A stretch of DNA of 64,000 bases from Lachnospiraceae bacterium (GTDB lineage Bacteria; Bacillota; Clostridia; Lachnospirales; Lachnospiraceae). The notes under the pieces are model-generated. The model saw only the letters and a list, made by a program, of their open reading frames with translations, was not told the DNA's origin and searched no databases. Below are positions 8,138 through 17,596 of this stretch, piece after piece. The stretch is taken from assembly GCA_021628825.1 (NCBI GenBank), contig JAJXRY010000001.1:806001-870000 (forward strand), written 5' to 3'. Within the stretch, counting starts at the first letter, position 1; the number at the start of each line of letters is the position of its first letter. The position numbers and the translations under genes are program-made.

Positions 8138-9432
8138 TTATGCTTCTTTATCGCTTAAAAGCTTATTTACACTGACAAGCTTCACACAGAGAATGAATAC
8201 CTCTGCCGCTTTCTTTAAATCCTCTAGCGGAGGGAAGGTCGGTGCCAGACGGATATTCCTGTCATCCGGATCCTTTTTATAGGGATAAGCAGAACCTGCA
8301 CCGGTAAGTACGACTCCTGCTTCCTTACATTTTGCAACAATTTCCTTCGCACAGCCATCCAGTGAATCAAAGGATACAAAGTATCCACCAATGGGTCTTG
8401 TCCATTCGCCAATTTCAAGACCGCCCAGTTCTTTATCCAGCGCTCCGATCAGATATTCAAACTTCGGCCGGATGATGGCTGCATGCTTTCTCATATGCTC
8501 CTTCATGCCAGCAATATTCTTAAAGTAACGCACATGACGGAGTTGGTTTAATTTATCGTGTCCAATGGTCTGAATGGTAATCACGCTCTTAATATATTCC
8601 AGATTCTTTTCCGAAGTACCAAGGGCTGCAATACCGCTTCCCGGGAAGGTTACCTTGGAAGTAGAACAGAACTTGTATACCATATCCGGATTGCCGGCTT
8701 TCTTACATTCATCCAGAATCTCCAATAACTGATCCTGCTTGTCATCATACAGATGATGAATGGTGTAGGCATTGTCCCAGAAGATACGGAAATCTTCTGC
8801 TGCAGGCTTCAATGCGGCAAAACGCTTTACGACTTCATCCGAATAGGTAATACCCTGCGGATTGGAATACTTCGGTACACACCAGATTCCCTTCACGGCA
8901 GGATCATTGTTTACATACTGCTCCACAAGATCCATATCCGGGCCATCCGCTCTCATTGGAATATTAATCATCTCAATCCCAAACTGCTGGGTAATCGCAA
9001 AGTGACGGTCATATCCGGGTACGGGACATAAGAATTTTACTTTATCTAACTTACACCAGGGTGTTGCTCCACAGACACCAAGAATCATGGAGCGTGCCAC
9101 GGTATCATACATGACATTCAGACTTGAATTTCCAAATACGATGACTTCTTCCGGAGAAATTTCCATCATATCCGCCATTAACTGTCTGGCTTCATGAATA
9201 CCAACCAGTTCTCCATAGTTTCTGCAATCGATCCCTGCTTCTGACTTGAAATCAGATTCCGGGGAAAGGGTATTAAAAAAAGTCAGCCTCCATATCAAGC
9301 TGCTCTGCACTGGGAAGGCCTCTTGCCATATTCAGCTTCAGCCCCTTAGCCTTAGCCTCTTCATATTCCTTGTTCAGTTCTCCCTGCAGTTCTTTTTAAT
9401 TCTGCGATACTGAGTTCCTTATAAGACTTCAT
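8138..9432 (-). CDS. PLP-dependent aminotransferase (aspartate aminotransferase-like), frameshifted
   Basis: Fold type I aminotransferase resembling the Asp_aminotransf (PF12897) group. Seen: TLSPESDFKSEAGIDCRNYG, VFGNSSLNVMYDT, CPVPGYDRHF, PKYSNPQG, FWDNAYTIHHLY and the PLP lysine region FCSTSKVTFPGSGIA. Start ATG 9432 (MKSYKELSIAEL) is behind AAGGAG; frame changes near 9399 and 9275-9340 separate it from the main frame, giving about 431 residues. The product is probably an amino-group transferase between Asp/Glu-type donors and 2-oxoacids. The stop codon is within the target duplication of the adjacent mobile element. Confidence 0.85.
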
Positions 9433-9530
9433 AATATTCTCCTTCCGTTGTCGTATCGTTGGATTATTGTATACAATGCAACTTTAAATATTTTTACTAT
9501 ATGTTTCCACAATATTCAAGAGGATTTTCT

Positions 9531-9716
9531 GTAACAGTTCAGCCATGCAGAAATGATTGTACAATTTGTCCGTGGGAGCTTGCTCACAAAGGACAGATTG
9601 CGCAATTATTTCTATAGGGCGAACGCCCACATGAAATAAGTTGCCGGAAATAACTGAAATTATTAGCCGATTTGTACTATCCGGCAACTTATGAATGGGC
9701 ATGGTTGAATTGTTAC
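9531..9716. mobile_element. MITE-like element, divergent copy 3, in the rny-aminotransferase gap
   Basis: The 344-base gap 9433-9777 holds a 186-bp element with ends GTAACAGTTCAGCC (from 9531) and GGTTGAATTGTTAC (to 9716). Its left part (GCCATGCAGAAATGATTG) resembles the start of the 60105 copy. TAAGTTGCCGGA (9637-9648) pairs perfectly with TCCGGCAACTTA (9680-9691). No target duplication is visible. An open frame over this region (9484-9756) is element-derived and not a gene. Confidence 0.65.
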
Positions 9717-9741
9717 CACTACCTGCTTTATTCAAAAAAAA

Positions 9742-9773
9742 AACGGCAGAACCCATTTCTGAATTCTGCCGTT
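9742..9773 (-). terminator. rny terminator
   Basis: AACGGCAGAA (9742-9751) pairs with TTCTGCCGTT (9764-9773); on the minus strand the stem is followed by about ten T residues, directly after the rny stop codon. Confidence 0.85.
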
Positions 9774-9777
9774 GTAC

Positions 9778-11323
9778 TTACTTCGCGTAGTCTATTACTC
9801 TCGACTCCCTGATCACATTGACCTTGATCTGACCCGGATATTCCAATTCTGCTTCAATCTGCTTAGAAATATCTCTGGCCAACAGAACCATGTCTGTGTC
9901 AGAAATCTGTTCCGGAACTACCATTACACGAATCTCTCTACCTGCCTGAATAGCAAAAGATTTATCTACTCCCTTAAAATTGTTGGTGATTTCTTCTAAT
10001 TGTTTCAATCTTGTTGTATATGTTTCCAGTGTCTCACGACGGGCACCCGGTCTTGCAGCCGAAATCGTATCCGCTGCCTGTACAATACAAGCGATCAATG
10101 ATTGAGGCTCTACATCGCCATGATGGGATTCTACCGCATTGATAACAACCGGTGATTCCTTGTACTTTCTACATAATTCAGAACCAAGCTGAATATGGGA
10201 ACCTTCCATTTCATGATCCACGGCTTTACCGATGTCATGCAGAAGACCTGCTCTCTTTGCAAGACGGATATCAAGTCCAAGCTCTGCAGCTAAAAGACCG
10301 GATAACTGAGCTACTTCGATGGAATGCTTTAATGCATTCTGTCCATAGCTTGTTCTGAACTTCATCTTACCAAGTAAGCGTACAAGTTCCGGATGAATAC
10401 CATGAACGCCAACCTCTAAGGTTGCCTGTTCACCTTCCTCCTTCATCATCACTTCTACTTCTTTTTGCGCTTTCTCAACCATTTCTTCGATTCTGGCCGG
10501 ATGAATACGTCCATCCACAATCAGTTTTTCAAGCGCAATTCTTGCAACTTCCCGTCGGATCGGGTCGAAACCGGATAAGACAACAGCTTCCGGTGTATCG
10601 TCAATAATTAAATCCACACCGGTCATGGTCTCCAGAGTTCTGATGTTACGTCCCTCTCGGCCAATAATTCTTCCCTTCATTTCATCATTCGGGAGCTGGA
10701 CAACGGAGATGGTTGTTTCAGATACATGATCTGCTGCACATTTCTGAATGGCATTTACCACATACTCCTTCGCCTTCTTATCCGCTTCTTCTTTGGCGCG
10801 ACTCTCCATTTCCTTGATCATCACGGCCGATTCATGTTTCACTTCATCTTCAACAATTTTCAATAAGTAGTCTTTTTGCTTGTTCAGAGGTTAATCCTGA
10901 AATTCGTTCCAGTTCCTGTAATCTTTGCTCGTTAAGCTTAGAAATTTCTTCGCGCTGCTTTGCCAGTTCTTCTTCTCTGGCAATCAGGCTTGCTTCCTTT
11001 TTCTCGATTGCATCTGATTTCTTATCGATGTTCTCTTCCTTTTGCTGAACCCTGCGCTCATATCTCTGCGCTTCCGCACGTCTTTCCTTGATTTCCTTGT
11101 CCAGTTCATTCTTCGTACGAATGGACTCTTCCTTTACCTCAAGTAAAGATTCACGCTTCTTGGTCTCAGCAGTCTTCAGAGCTTCGTCGATGATCTCTCG
11201 TGCCTTGTCCTCTGCATTACCGATCTTTGCTGCAGATACCTTCTTGTGGTATACCGTAGCAAGAACCCATGTAAGCGGAGCCACGATCACCAGCGTTACA
11301 ATCGCCGCAATAACTGACTGCAT
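9778..11323 (-). CDS. rny: ribonuclease Y, one frameshift
   Basis: Membrane-anchored endoribonuclease that starts mRNA decay. Order of parts: N-terminal membrane helix (IAAIVTLVIVAPLTWVLA), a long charged coiled coil (about residues 40-150), a KH domain with GRIIGREGRNIRTLE, and an HD domain with LKHSIEVAQL and AGLLHDIGKAVDHE. A single extra A in the run near 10870 splits the frame; the corrected junction reads SEQAKDYLLKIVEDEV. About 515 residues. ATG 11323 follows AAGGAGGTG. Confidence 0.95.
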
Positions 11324-11439
11324 TTACAGGAGCACCTCCTTATTTAATTTTCATTGTACTATTATCTATATAGAATGTGTATGGAAAAGACATTCTAAAA
11401 AGCAAATTACAACACTTAAATTCTATACGTTATTCGTAG

Positions 11440-12053
11440 TTATGTCAAGTAAAAGTGCACATGAATTAATTCCGGAGAAAAGCCTTTTCTGTACAAAGAC
11501 GCCATAAGCCGCTGTTTTTTTCCTCATATGTCCACTGTTCCGGATCATAATTTTTCTTTCGCAAAATTTTTAAAATCTGCTCCTCTTCGAGTTCTTTCTT
11601 CCGGTCTCCCACGATTTCATCAAAACATTCCAGGATAAGCTCCTTCGAAAGCCCTTTGCCCATTAAGGTCTGTAACAGCTTCTGCTTCGTCTTGCCTTCC
11701 TGATGGTATTCGATATAATCCATCGCATACTGCCGGTCATCGATGTAGTGATAGCTCTTCACGTAGGAAATGGCTTCTTCCATTGCCTCCTGCGGGTATC
11801 CCCCCTGTGAAAGCTTCTGACGGAGCTGATACTCCGTATAGGGTCTGCTCTTTAACAGATTCATGGCCCGCATGGTCGCACGCTTCGGAAGAAGCTTCCC
11901 CGTAATCTCTTCATATACAGCAGGATCTAATCCTTCGCCTTCCCGGATGTGATACATACGCAATTCGCCTTTGTATAAAACAAAGGCGAACTCCTGATCA
12001 ATTTCAATTCTGCATTTGACTTTCGTTACTTCTTCAATCTTCGTTACTGTCAT
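11440..12053 (-). CDS. recX: RecX, regulator of RecA
   Basis: RecX binds RecA filaments and limits recombinase activity. The three-helix repeat pattern is visible (AMNLLKSRPYTEYQLRQKL, YVKSYHYIDDRQYAMDYI, LLQTLMGKGLSKELI). The start is taken as ATG 12053 (MTVTKIEEV), overlapping the recA end by 20 bases; ATG 12062 is an alternative. Near 11520 an A7 run shifts the frame: corrected, the protein continues QRLMASLYRKGFSPELIHVH and ends at 11440, about 204 residues. Coupled to recA and therefore probably SOS-induced with it. Confidence 0.88.
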
Positions 12054-13057
12054 CTTTCGCATCCTGTAAGCCATAATGTGCACGAACCTTCTGTTCGATC
12101 TCTTCAAGCATTTCGGTATGTTCCTTCAGATACTGCTTGGTGTTCTCTCTACCCTGTCCGATCTTGTTTCCTTCGTAGGCATACCATGCACCGCTCTTAT
12201 TTACGATATTGGCATCAGCAGCCAGATCAAGAATATCTCCGACGGTAGAAATTCCCTCTCCGAAGATGATGTCAAATTCTGCTTCCTTAAACGGAGGCGC
12301 GATCTTATTCTTAACGACCTTCACTCTGGTACGGTTACCAATCGTTTCCCCGCTCTGCTTCAATGCCTCGATTCGACGCACATCCAGTCTTACGGAAGAA
12401 TAAAATTTCAGCGCACGTCCACCGGTGGTTGTCTCGGGATTACCGAACATCACACCGACCTTCTCACGTAACTGGTTAATGAAGATAACGGTACAATTCG
12501 ACTTGCTGATGACAGCCGTCAGCTTACGGAGCGCCTGCGACATCAGTCTCGCCTGAAGTCCCACATGGGAATCTCCCATATCACCGTCAATCTCTGCTTT
12601 CGGTACCAGGGCGGCAACCGAGTCTACAACAACAATATCAATCGCACCGGAACGAACCATCGTCTCGGTAATCTCCAATGCCTGCTCTCCGTTATCCGGC
12701 TGGGAAATGTAAAGATTATCCATGTCTACGCCGATATTCTTCGCATAGACCGGATCCAGGGCATGCTCGGCATCAATAAATCCGGCAATTCCGCCGCGCT
12801 TCTGTACTTCTGCAATCATATGCAGGGTAACGGTCGTCTTACCACTGGATTCCGGTCCATAGATCTCTATAATTCTTCCCTTCGGGATACCGCCTAAGCC
12901 AAGTGCAATATCAAGGCTTAAGGATCCTGTCGGAATCGTCTCAACGTTCATCTGTGCGGAGGGATCGCCTAATTTCATTACTGCGCCCTTACCAAACTGC
13001 TTCTCAATCTGTCCCAATGCTGCATCAAGTGCTTTTTAACTTCTCTTCTCTTTCCAT
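12034..13057 (-). CDS. recA: RecA recombinase, one frameshift at the N-terminus
   Basis: ATP-dependent strand-exchange protein and LexA co-protease. Walker A GPESSGKTT, Walker B-like IDIVVVDSVAALVP, loop 2 region MFGNPETTTGGRALKFYSS and an acidic C-terminus (DAKDDSNED) are all present. An extra A in the run at 13033-13037 breaks the frame after MEREEKLK; the corrected start is ATG 13057, behind AAAGGAGA, total about 341 residues. Two LexA-box-like palindromes lie just upstream. Confidence 0.96.
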
Positions 13058-13094
13058 GAATCTGTCTCCTTTAATTAAGCTTCCATCGCTTTCA

Positions 13095-13142
13095 GAACGT
13101 TTGTTCTTTTACAGAATAAAACAAATGTTCGGTTTTTGTCAA
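13095..13142 (-). promoter_or_regulatory. recA promoter with two LexA (SOS) boxes
   Basis: On the minus strand TTGACA (13142-13137) and TATTCT lie about 18 bases apart. A perfect Gram-positive LexA box GAAC-GTTT-GTTC covers 13095-13106, just downstream of the -10. A second, one base short of perfect (AAAC-AAAT-GTTC, 13119-13130), lies in the spacer between -35 and -10. Binding at either would block polymerase, so recA-recX should be SOS-controlled. Confidence 0.75.
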
Positions 13143-13354
13143 TGGATTATTTACTGTTTTTCCTGATTTTTGCTTTATAAATAGATCATACCATATATAA
13201 TGTCCCATAAAACTCCCTCAACGGCATCTCCCCTTTCCTAAATATTATTTGCTTTGGATAAATTGGCGAACATGCCGGATTTGCAAAGCAGAAACATGAA
13301 TCTTTACTGTCAGGAATGACAGCGAATCTATATAATGCAGTATAACGGATAAAA
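13143..13354. other. intergenic stretch upstream of recA, no gene seen
   Basis: Together with flanking control sites the gap between pgsA and recA is about 360 bases. This part is AT-rich and includes a small hairpin (TGTCAGGAATGACA, about 13308-13321). I see no coding frame, tRNA or known RNA motif. Confidence 0.5.
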
Positions 13355-13393
13355 AAAGGACTTTCGCAATAGTTTCCTTTGCAAAAGTCCTTT
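13355..13393 (-). terminator. pgsA terminator
   Basis: AAAGGACTTT near 13355-13364 pairs with AAAGTCCTTT near 13384-13393. Read on the minus strand the stem is followed by a T7 run, 25 bases after the pgsA stop codon. Confidence 0.8.
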
Positions 13394-13418
13394 CTTCTAT
13401 GATCTTTCTACCGAATGA

Positions 13419-13975
13419 TTACTTAATATCCTTCATCACATCTTTATTCTTAATCAGATAATCAATGAGGGAAACGATCGTGAGGATGACCGCAATCCAC
13501 AAAATAATCTGTGTCAGGACATACAATACCGGAATGTCCACAATCAAGAGGCAGACCGCAACCATCTGGAACACGGTCTTAAACTTGCCCCAGTAGCTTG
13601 CTGCAATGACAACGCCCTTATCTGCTGCGACAAGACGGAAGCCGCTGATCGTGAATTCCCTTGCAATAATCACAATGACCATCCACGCCGGAATTCTTCC
13701 AAGCTCGATCAGTGCAATGAGTGCGGAACAAACTAAAAGCTTATCCGCAAGCGGGTCCATGAACTTACCAAAGTCGGTAATGAGGTTATACTTTCTGGCG
13801 ATCTTGCCATCGAGCATATCGGTCAGGGACGCAATGATGAAAATTGCCAGTGCAATCCATTTTGCTCCATTCTGCGGAAGGCAGAAACGGCATATTGGGA
13901 ACTAACAAAAAAACACAATAAAAAAAACGGGATCAGAATTACTCTGAAAATAGTTAATTTGTTGGGTAAATTCAT
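13419..13975 (-). CDS. pgsA: CDP-diacylglycerol-glycerol-3-phosphate phosphatidyltransferase, frameshifted
   Basis: Membrane enzyme making phosphatidylglycerophosphate. The CDP-alcohol phosphatidyltransferase motif is complete: TDMLDGKIAR, then GKFMDPLAD. The N-terminus reads MNLPNKLTIFRVILIPFF from ATG 13975; T runs near 13905-13925 and a shift near 13876 must be corrected to reach the main frame. About 186 residues with four or more membrane helices. Start and rimO stop overlap as ATGA. Confidence 0.92.
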
Positions 13976-15303
13976 TCTGTTATCTCTCCTATCAAATCAT
14001 ATTCATTGGAACCTGTAATCTTTGCACGTACAAAGTCGCCGCTCATCAGGGAGCCTGCGCCGTCTGCCTGCAAAAACAGGAATCCGTCTACATTCGGTGC
14101 ATCCTTATAGGTTCTTGCCACATAGATTCCTTCTTCCGGAACACTGCCTTCAATCATGGCTTCCACGGTTTTACCCACCATGTTTTCTGCCTGCTCAAAG
14201 GCGATTTCCTGCTGCAGTTCCATGATCTCATCCCGGCGTGCGTTCTTGATTTCCTCCGGCACCTGATCCTCCATTTCGGCTGCGGCCGTGTCCTCTTCCG
14301 GCGAATAAGGAAAGACGCCAAGACGGTCAAATTCCATCTCATTGATGAAGCACATGGTCTCTTCGTGGTTTTCATCCGTTTCACCCGGGAATCCTGCAAT
14401 AAAGGTCGTTCTTAAGCAGATGTCCGGAATCTCCTTACGAAGTTTCGCAACCAGAGTACGGATCTGTTCCGTATTGGTCCAGCGTCCCATTCTGCGGAGG
14501 ATTTCATCGCATCCGCTCTGTACCGGAATATCCAGATAGTGACAGATCTTCTCTTCTTCCTTGATGACCTCGATCAGTTCATCCGTGATTTCCTCCGGAT
14601 AACAGTAAAGAAGCCGGATCCAGTGAATGTCCTCAATTTTGCAAAGCTCCCTTAAAAGACGGGGAAGGGATTTCTCACCATACAGATCCTTTCCGTAAAG
14701 GGTCGTCTCCTGTGCAACCAGAATCAGCTCCTTCACGCCGCTCTCGGCAAGCTCCTTTGCTTCCTTAAGTAACTGCTCCATCGGAACGCTGCGGTAATCA
14801 CCGCGCACCTTCGGAATAATACAGTAGGTGCAATGCTTGTCGCATCCTTCCGCAATTTTCAGATAGGCATAATAGCCGCCCGTTGTTACGACACGGTGCC
14901 GGCCTCCCTGCGGAGCCTTGTTAATATCCTCGATATAGTTATGCTGCTGTCCCTTAAGCACTTCATCAAGTGCATCAGCAATCGCATCAATGGCTGTTGT
15001 TCCAAGAACCGCATCGACCTCTGGGATCTCCACCTGCATTTCCTCGGAATAACGCTGTGCCAGACAGCCGGTTACCAGAAGGGCCTGTAACTGCCCGCTC
15101 TTTCTCCGCTCTGCCATGCTAAGGATCGTATTGACACTTTCTTCCTTGGCGTCACTGATAAAGCAGCAGGTATTGATGACAACCGCTTCCGCTTCCTCTT
15201 CATCGTCTGTGAACTCATATCCACGCTGGGAAAGCAGTCCGAGCATAACCTCAGAGTCTACCAGATTCTTGTCACAACCAAGGGAAATAAATAAAACCTT
15301 CAT
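13972..15303 (-). CDS. rimO: ribosomal protein S12 methylthiotransferase
   Basis: Radical-SAM enzyme that adds a methylthio group to the conserved Asp of ribosomal protein S12. N-terminal domain with SLGCDKNLVDSE and NTCCFI, radical-SAM cluster CDKHCTYC near residue 150, and a C-terminal TRAM domain ending in ITGSNEYDLIGEITE. 443 residues, unbroken. ATG 15303 (MKVLFISLGC) is chosen over a longer upstream extension because AAAGGA precedes it and because this is the family N-terminus. Confidence 0.95.
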   Translation of the reverse strand: MKVLFISLGCDKNLVDSEVMLGLLSQRGYEFTDDEEEAEAVVINTCCFISDAKEESVNTILSMAERRKSGQLQALLVTGCLAQRYSEEMQVEIPEVDAVLGTTAIDAIADALDEVLKGQQHNYIEDINKAPQGGRHRVVTTGGYYAYLKIAEGCDKHCTYCIIPKVRGDYRSVPMEQLLKEAKELAESGVKELILVAQETTLYGKDLYGEKSLPRLLRELCKIEDIHWIRLLYCYPEEITDELIEVIKEEEKICHYLDIPVQSGCDEILRRMGRWTNTEQIRTLVAKLRKEIPDICLRTTFIAGFPGETDENHEETMCFINEMEFDRLGVFPYSPEEDTAAAEMEDQVPEEIKNARRDEIMELQQEIAFEQAENMVGKTVEAMIEGSVPEEGIYVARTYKDAPNVDGFLFLQADGAGSLMSGDFVRAKITGSNEYDLIGEITE

Positions 15304-15381
15304 ATTAAACTGATATCCTTTATTGTTATTTACCAAAATAGTAAATGACGCTGCCAATATTCTCTGGCAGCGTCCGCATTT

Positions 15382-15651
15382 CTATTGCTCTTCTTCGGTA
15401 TCGGTACTCAGAGCATTTGCTTCCTCTTCGGTAAGAATCTGGATTTTGCCCTGATTCAGTTCTTCAACGGCAATGGATAACGGCTTCGCACCTTTGACAT
15501 TCACCAGTGCTTTCTTTCCCCCGATGATCTGTCTTGCTCTCTTTGCGGTAGCCATTACGATGGAATATCTGCTGTTTACAACAGGTGCTTCACCCTCTTC
15601 TACATTGCTGTTTACCACTTTCATCAAATCAGAATAAGATGGATGTAACAT
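15382..15651 (-). CDS. rpoZ: RNA polymerase omega subunit
   Basis: Small subunit that helps assemble RNA polymerase. Typical omega pattern: MLHPSYSDLMKVVN, then NSRYSIVMATAKRARQI, then KPLSIAVEELNQGKI, with an acidic tail. 89 residues. ATG 15651 has AAAGGAGA upstream. It stands between gmk and rimO, as in many Firmicutes where gmk and rpoZ are neighbours. Confidence 0.93.
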   Translation of the reverse strand: MLHPSYSDLMKVVNSNVEEGEAPVVNSRYSIVMATAKRARQIIGGKKALVNVKGAKPLSIAVEELNQGKIQILTEEEANALSTDTEEEQ

Positions 15652-15675
15652 ATCATTTCTCCTTTCAGCCAAAGA

Positions 15676-16301
15676 CTAAACCGTCTTCAGTTCCTCTCTC
15701 ATATTATTAATAAACTCCTCATTTCTGAAAGGAGTGTTATGAGCTGCGCCAATAATAGCATGTAACTCTTTCACACATTCTTCCAGTTGATCATTGATCA
15801 CAATATAATCATACTGTTCAATTCCCTGAGCCTCTTCCATGGCACGATGCATCCGCTGGTCAATGACTTCCTGCGTCTCGGTTCCTCTGCCAATAAGTCT
15901 CCTGCGAAGCTCCTTCGCACTAGGCGGCATGACAAATAACAGCAATGCCGTGGGGAATTTCTCTCTTATTTTTTTAAGGCACCCTGAATTTCTATTTCAA
16001 GAATGACATCCTTACCTGCTTCCAACTGCTGCTCAACATAGGCTCTCGGTGTTCCGTAATAGTTGCCGCAGTAATTGGCATATTCAATCAGACCATCCTG
16101 CCCGATCTTCTCTTCCAACTGTTCTTTGGTTACGAAAAAGTACTCACGGCCATCTTCCTCACCGGGACGGGGATTTCTGGTTGTCATGGAAATCGACAAT
16201 GCATAATTGTCGTACTCTTCCATAAGCTTCTTCATTAAAGTTCCCTTGCCGGCACCTGAAAAGCCGGATACTACAATCAGTATTCCTTTACGCTTCATCA
16301 T
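15676..16301 (-). CDS. gmk: guanylate kinase, one frameshift
   Basis: Phosphorylates GMP to GDP. P-loop SGFSGAGKGTL at about residues 11-21, ISMTTRNPRPGEEDGREYFF (the GMP-binding signature), and LLFVMPPSAKELRRRL. The A7 run near 15970 shifts the frame; corrected, the text reads GALKIREKFPTALLLFVMPP. About 208 residues. The start (ATG 16301, or 16298) overlaps the end of remA by about 14 bases. Confidence 0.94.
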
Positions 16302-16545
16302 CGTCTCTGCTTTCTGCCTGCGCTCTCTGTGCAATGGTCTCCGGCAACAGCGCGGATAACACGAGCTGGCTGTTATCCATTACGAGAACGGATTTTGTCT
16401 TACGTCCCTGCGTGGCATCGATTGCGGTTCCAAGCTCCCTGGCCTTCTGCACCATACGCTTCACCGGTGCGGAATCCGGACTTACCACCGCAATGATCTT
16501 GCCTGCATTTACAATATTCCCAAATCCAATATGAATCAATCTGTT
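16288..16545 (-). CDS. remA: RemA family regulator (DUF370)
   Basis: Small DNA-binding protein; in Bacillus subtilis RemA activates biofilm matrix and osmoprotection genes. The conserved core IHIGFGNIVNAGKIIAVVSP and a GRKTKSVLVMDNSQLVLS segment are clear. The start is taken as TTG 16545 (LNRLIHIGFG) with GAGGTG upstream, giving 85 residues like other RemA proteins; no ATG lies nearby in frame. Gene order yicC-remA-gmk matches Bacillus yloC-ylzA-gmk. Confidence 0.9.
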   Translation of the reverse strand, partial: NRLIHIGFGNIVNAGKIIAVVSPDSAPVKRMVQKARELGTAIDATQGRKTKSVLVMDNSQLVLSALLPETIAQRAQAESRDDDEA

Positions 16546-16558
16546 CAAAGGACACCTC

Positions 16559-17437
16559 TTACTCAATATTCTGGATCTGCTCACGCACCTTCTCGATTTC
16601 AGTCTTTAATTCAATCGCGCGGTTGGAAATCTCAAGGTCACTTGACTTGGACAGAATGGTGTTCGCCTCACGGTTCATTTCCTGGGCAATGAAGTCAAGC
16701 TTGCGTCCGATGCCTCCACCCTCAATGAGGGCATCCTTCGTTGCTTCAATATGGCTTCTTAAACGCACCAGTTCTTCATCCACGCATACCTTATCCGCAA
16801 AAATGGTAACCTCCATCAGCAGACGGCTTTCGTCAATCTTGGTATCTTCTAACAGCTCCTTCACCTTATCGGTCAGCTTCTGCTTATACTCTGCAATAAT
16901 TTGGGGAGACCGCTCTGTGATAAAGTCCACATGGGCAAGCATACCGTCAAGCTTCTCACACAGATCGTTTTTCAGGTTCTCACCCTCCTTGATTCTGGTC
17001 TCTACGAAGCCTTCTGCCGCCCCCTTAATGGCACGGTCAAGTAACTGCCACAGTGCCTCTTCATCAATGGTCTGTTCTTCCATGGTAAAGATTTCCGGAT
17101 ATCTGGATAATGCAGATACACGGATGTCATTGTCAAGACCGAATTGCTCGGACATCTGGTTTAGGTATTTCAGGTATTCTGCTGCAAGCTCCTTATTATA
17201 CTTGACGCAGACATTGGACTCCGTATAATCCTCATAGGTGATAAAAATGTCCACCTTACCGCGCTGGATATAATTCTTTAACTCATTACGGATTGCTGCC
17301 TCGAAGAAATTGAGCTTCTTGGGCATCTTAATGTTTACATCCAGATAACGGTGATTCACGGACTTCATCTCGACGGTAATCTTACGGTCTGCTTCCTGAA
17401 TCTCGCATCTGCCGAAACCGGTCATGCTCTTAATCAT
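16559..17437 (-). CDS. yicC: YicC family endoribonuclease
   Basis: YicC-type proteins are endoribonucleases or RNase adaptors acting on small RNAs. The N-terminus MIKSMTGFGR, then EMKSVNHRYLDVNIKMPKKL, and the C-terminal domain LDFIAQEMNREANTILSKS are typical. 292 residues, unbroken. ATG 17437 with AAGGGA upstream is preferred to a longer in-frame start at 17470. Confidence 0.92.
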   Translation of the reverse strand: MIKSMTGFGRCEIQEADRKITVEMKSVNHRYLDVNIKMPKKLNFFEAAIRNELKNYIQRGKVDIFITYEDYTESNVCVKYNKELAAEYLKYLNQMSEQFGLDNDIRVSALSRYPEIFTMEEQTIDEEALWQLLDRAIKGAAEGFVETRIKEGENLKNDLCEKLDGMLAHVDFITERSPQIIAEYKQKLTDKVKELLEDTKIDESRLLMEVTIFADKVCVDEELVRLRSHIEATKDALIEGGGIGRKLDFIAQEMNREANTILSKSSDLEISNRAIELKTEIEKVREQIQNIE

Positions 17438-17596
17438 GGTATTTCCCTTCTTTCGTAACGTCCAATACATACCTAATTATTATAGGTGAACGCACGCTTT
17501 CCGTCAAGGCTTTCTGCGCAAAACCACTTTAAGATCTCCCATAAATATGCTATACTCTAAACGATCCAGAGAAATCTGAAAACACAGGAGTACAAC

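Noticed and set aside
9484..9756. 90-residue open frame upstream of rny
   Set aside because: It lies almost wholly within the MITE-like element, starts in the rny terminator and resembles no protein family.
13143..13354. Small RNA gene between pgsA and recA
   Set aside because: Only AT-rich sequence and one small hairpin are seen; no promoter-terminator pair or known RNA motif.
16623..17228. 201-residue plus-strand open frame across yicC
   Set aside because: Ser-rich antisense shadow of a well-conserved gene.
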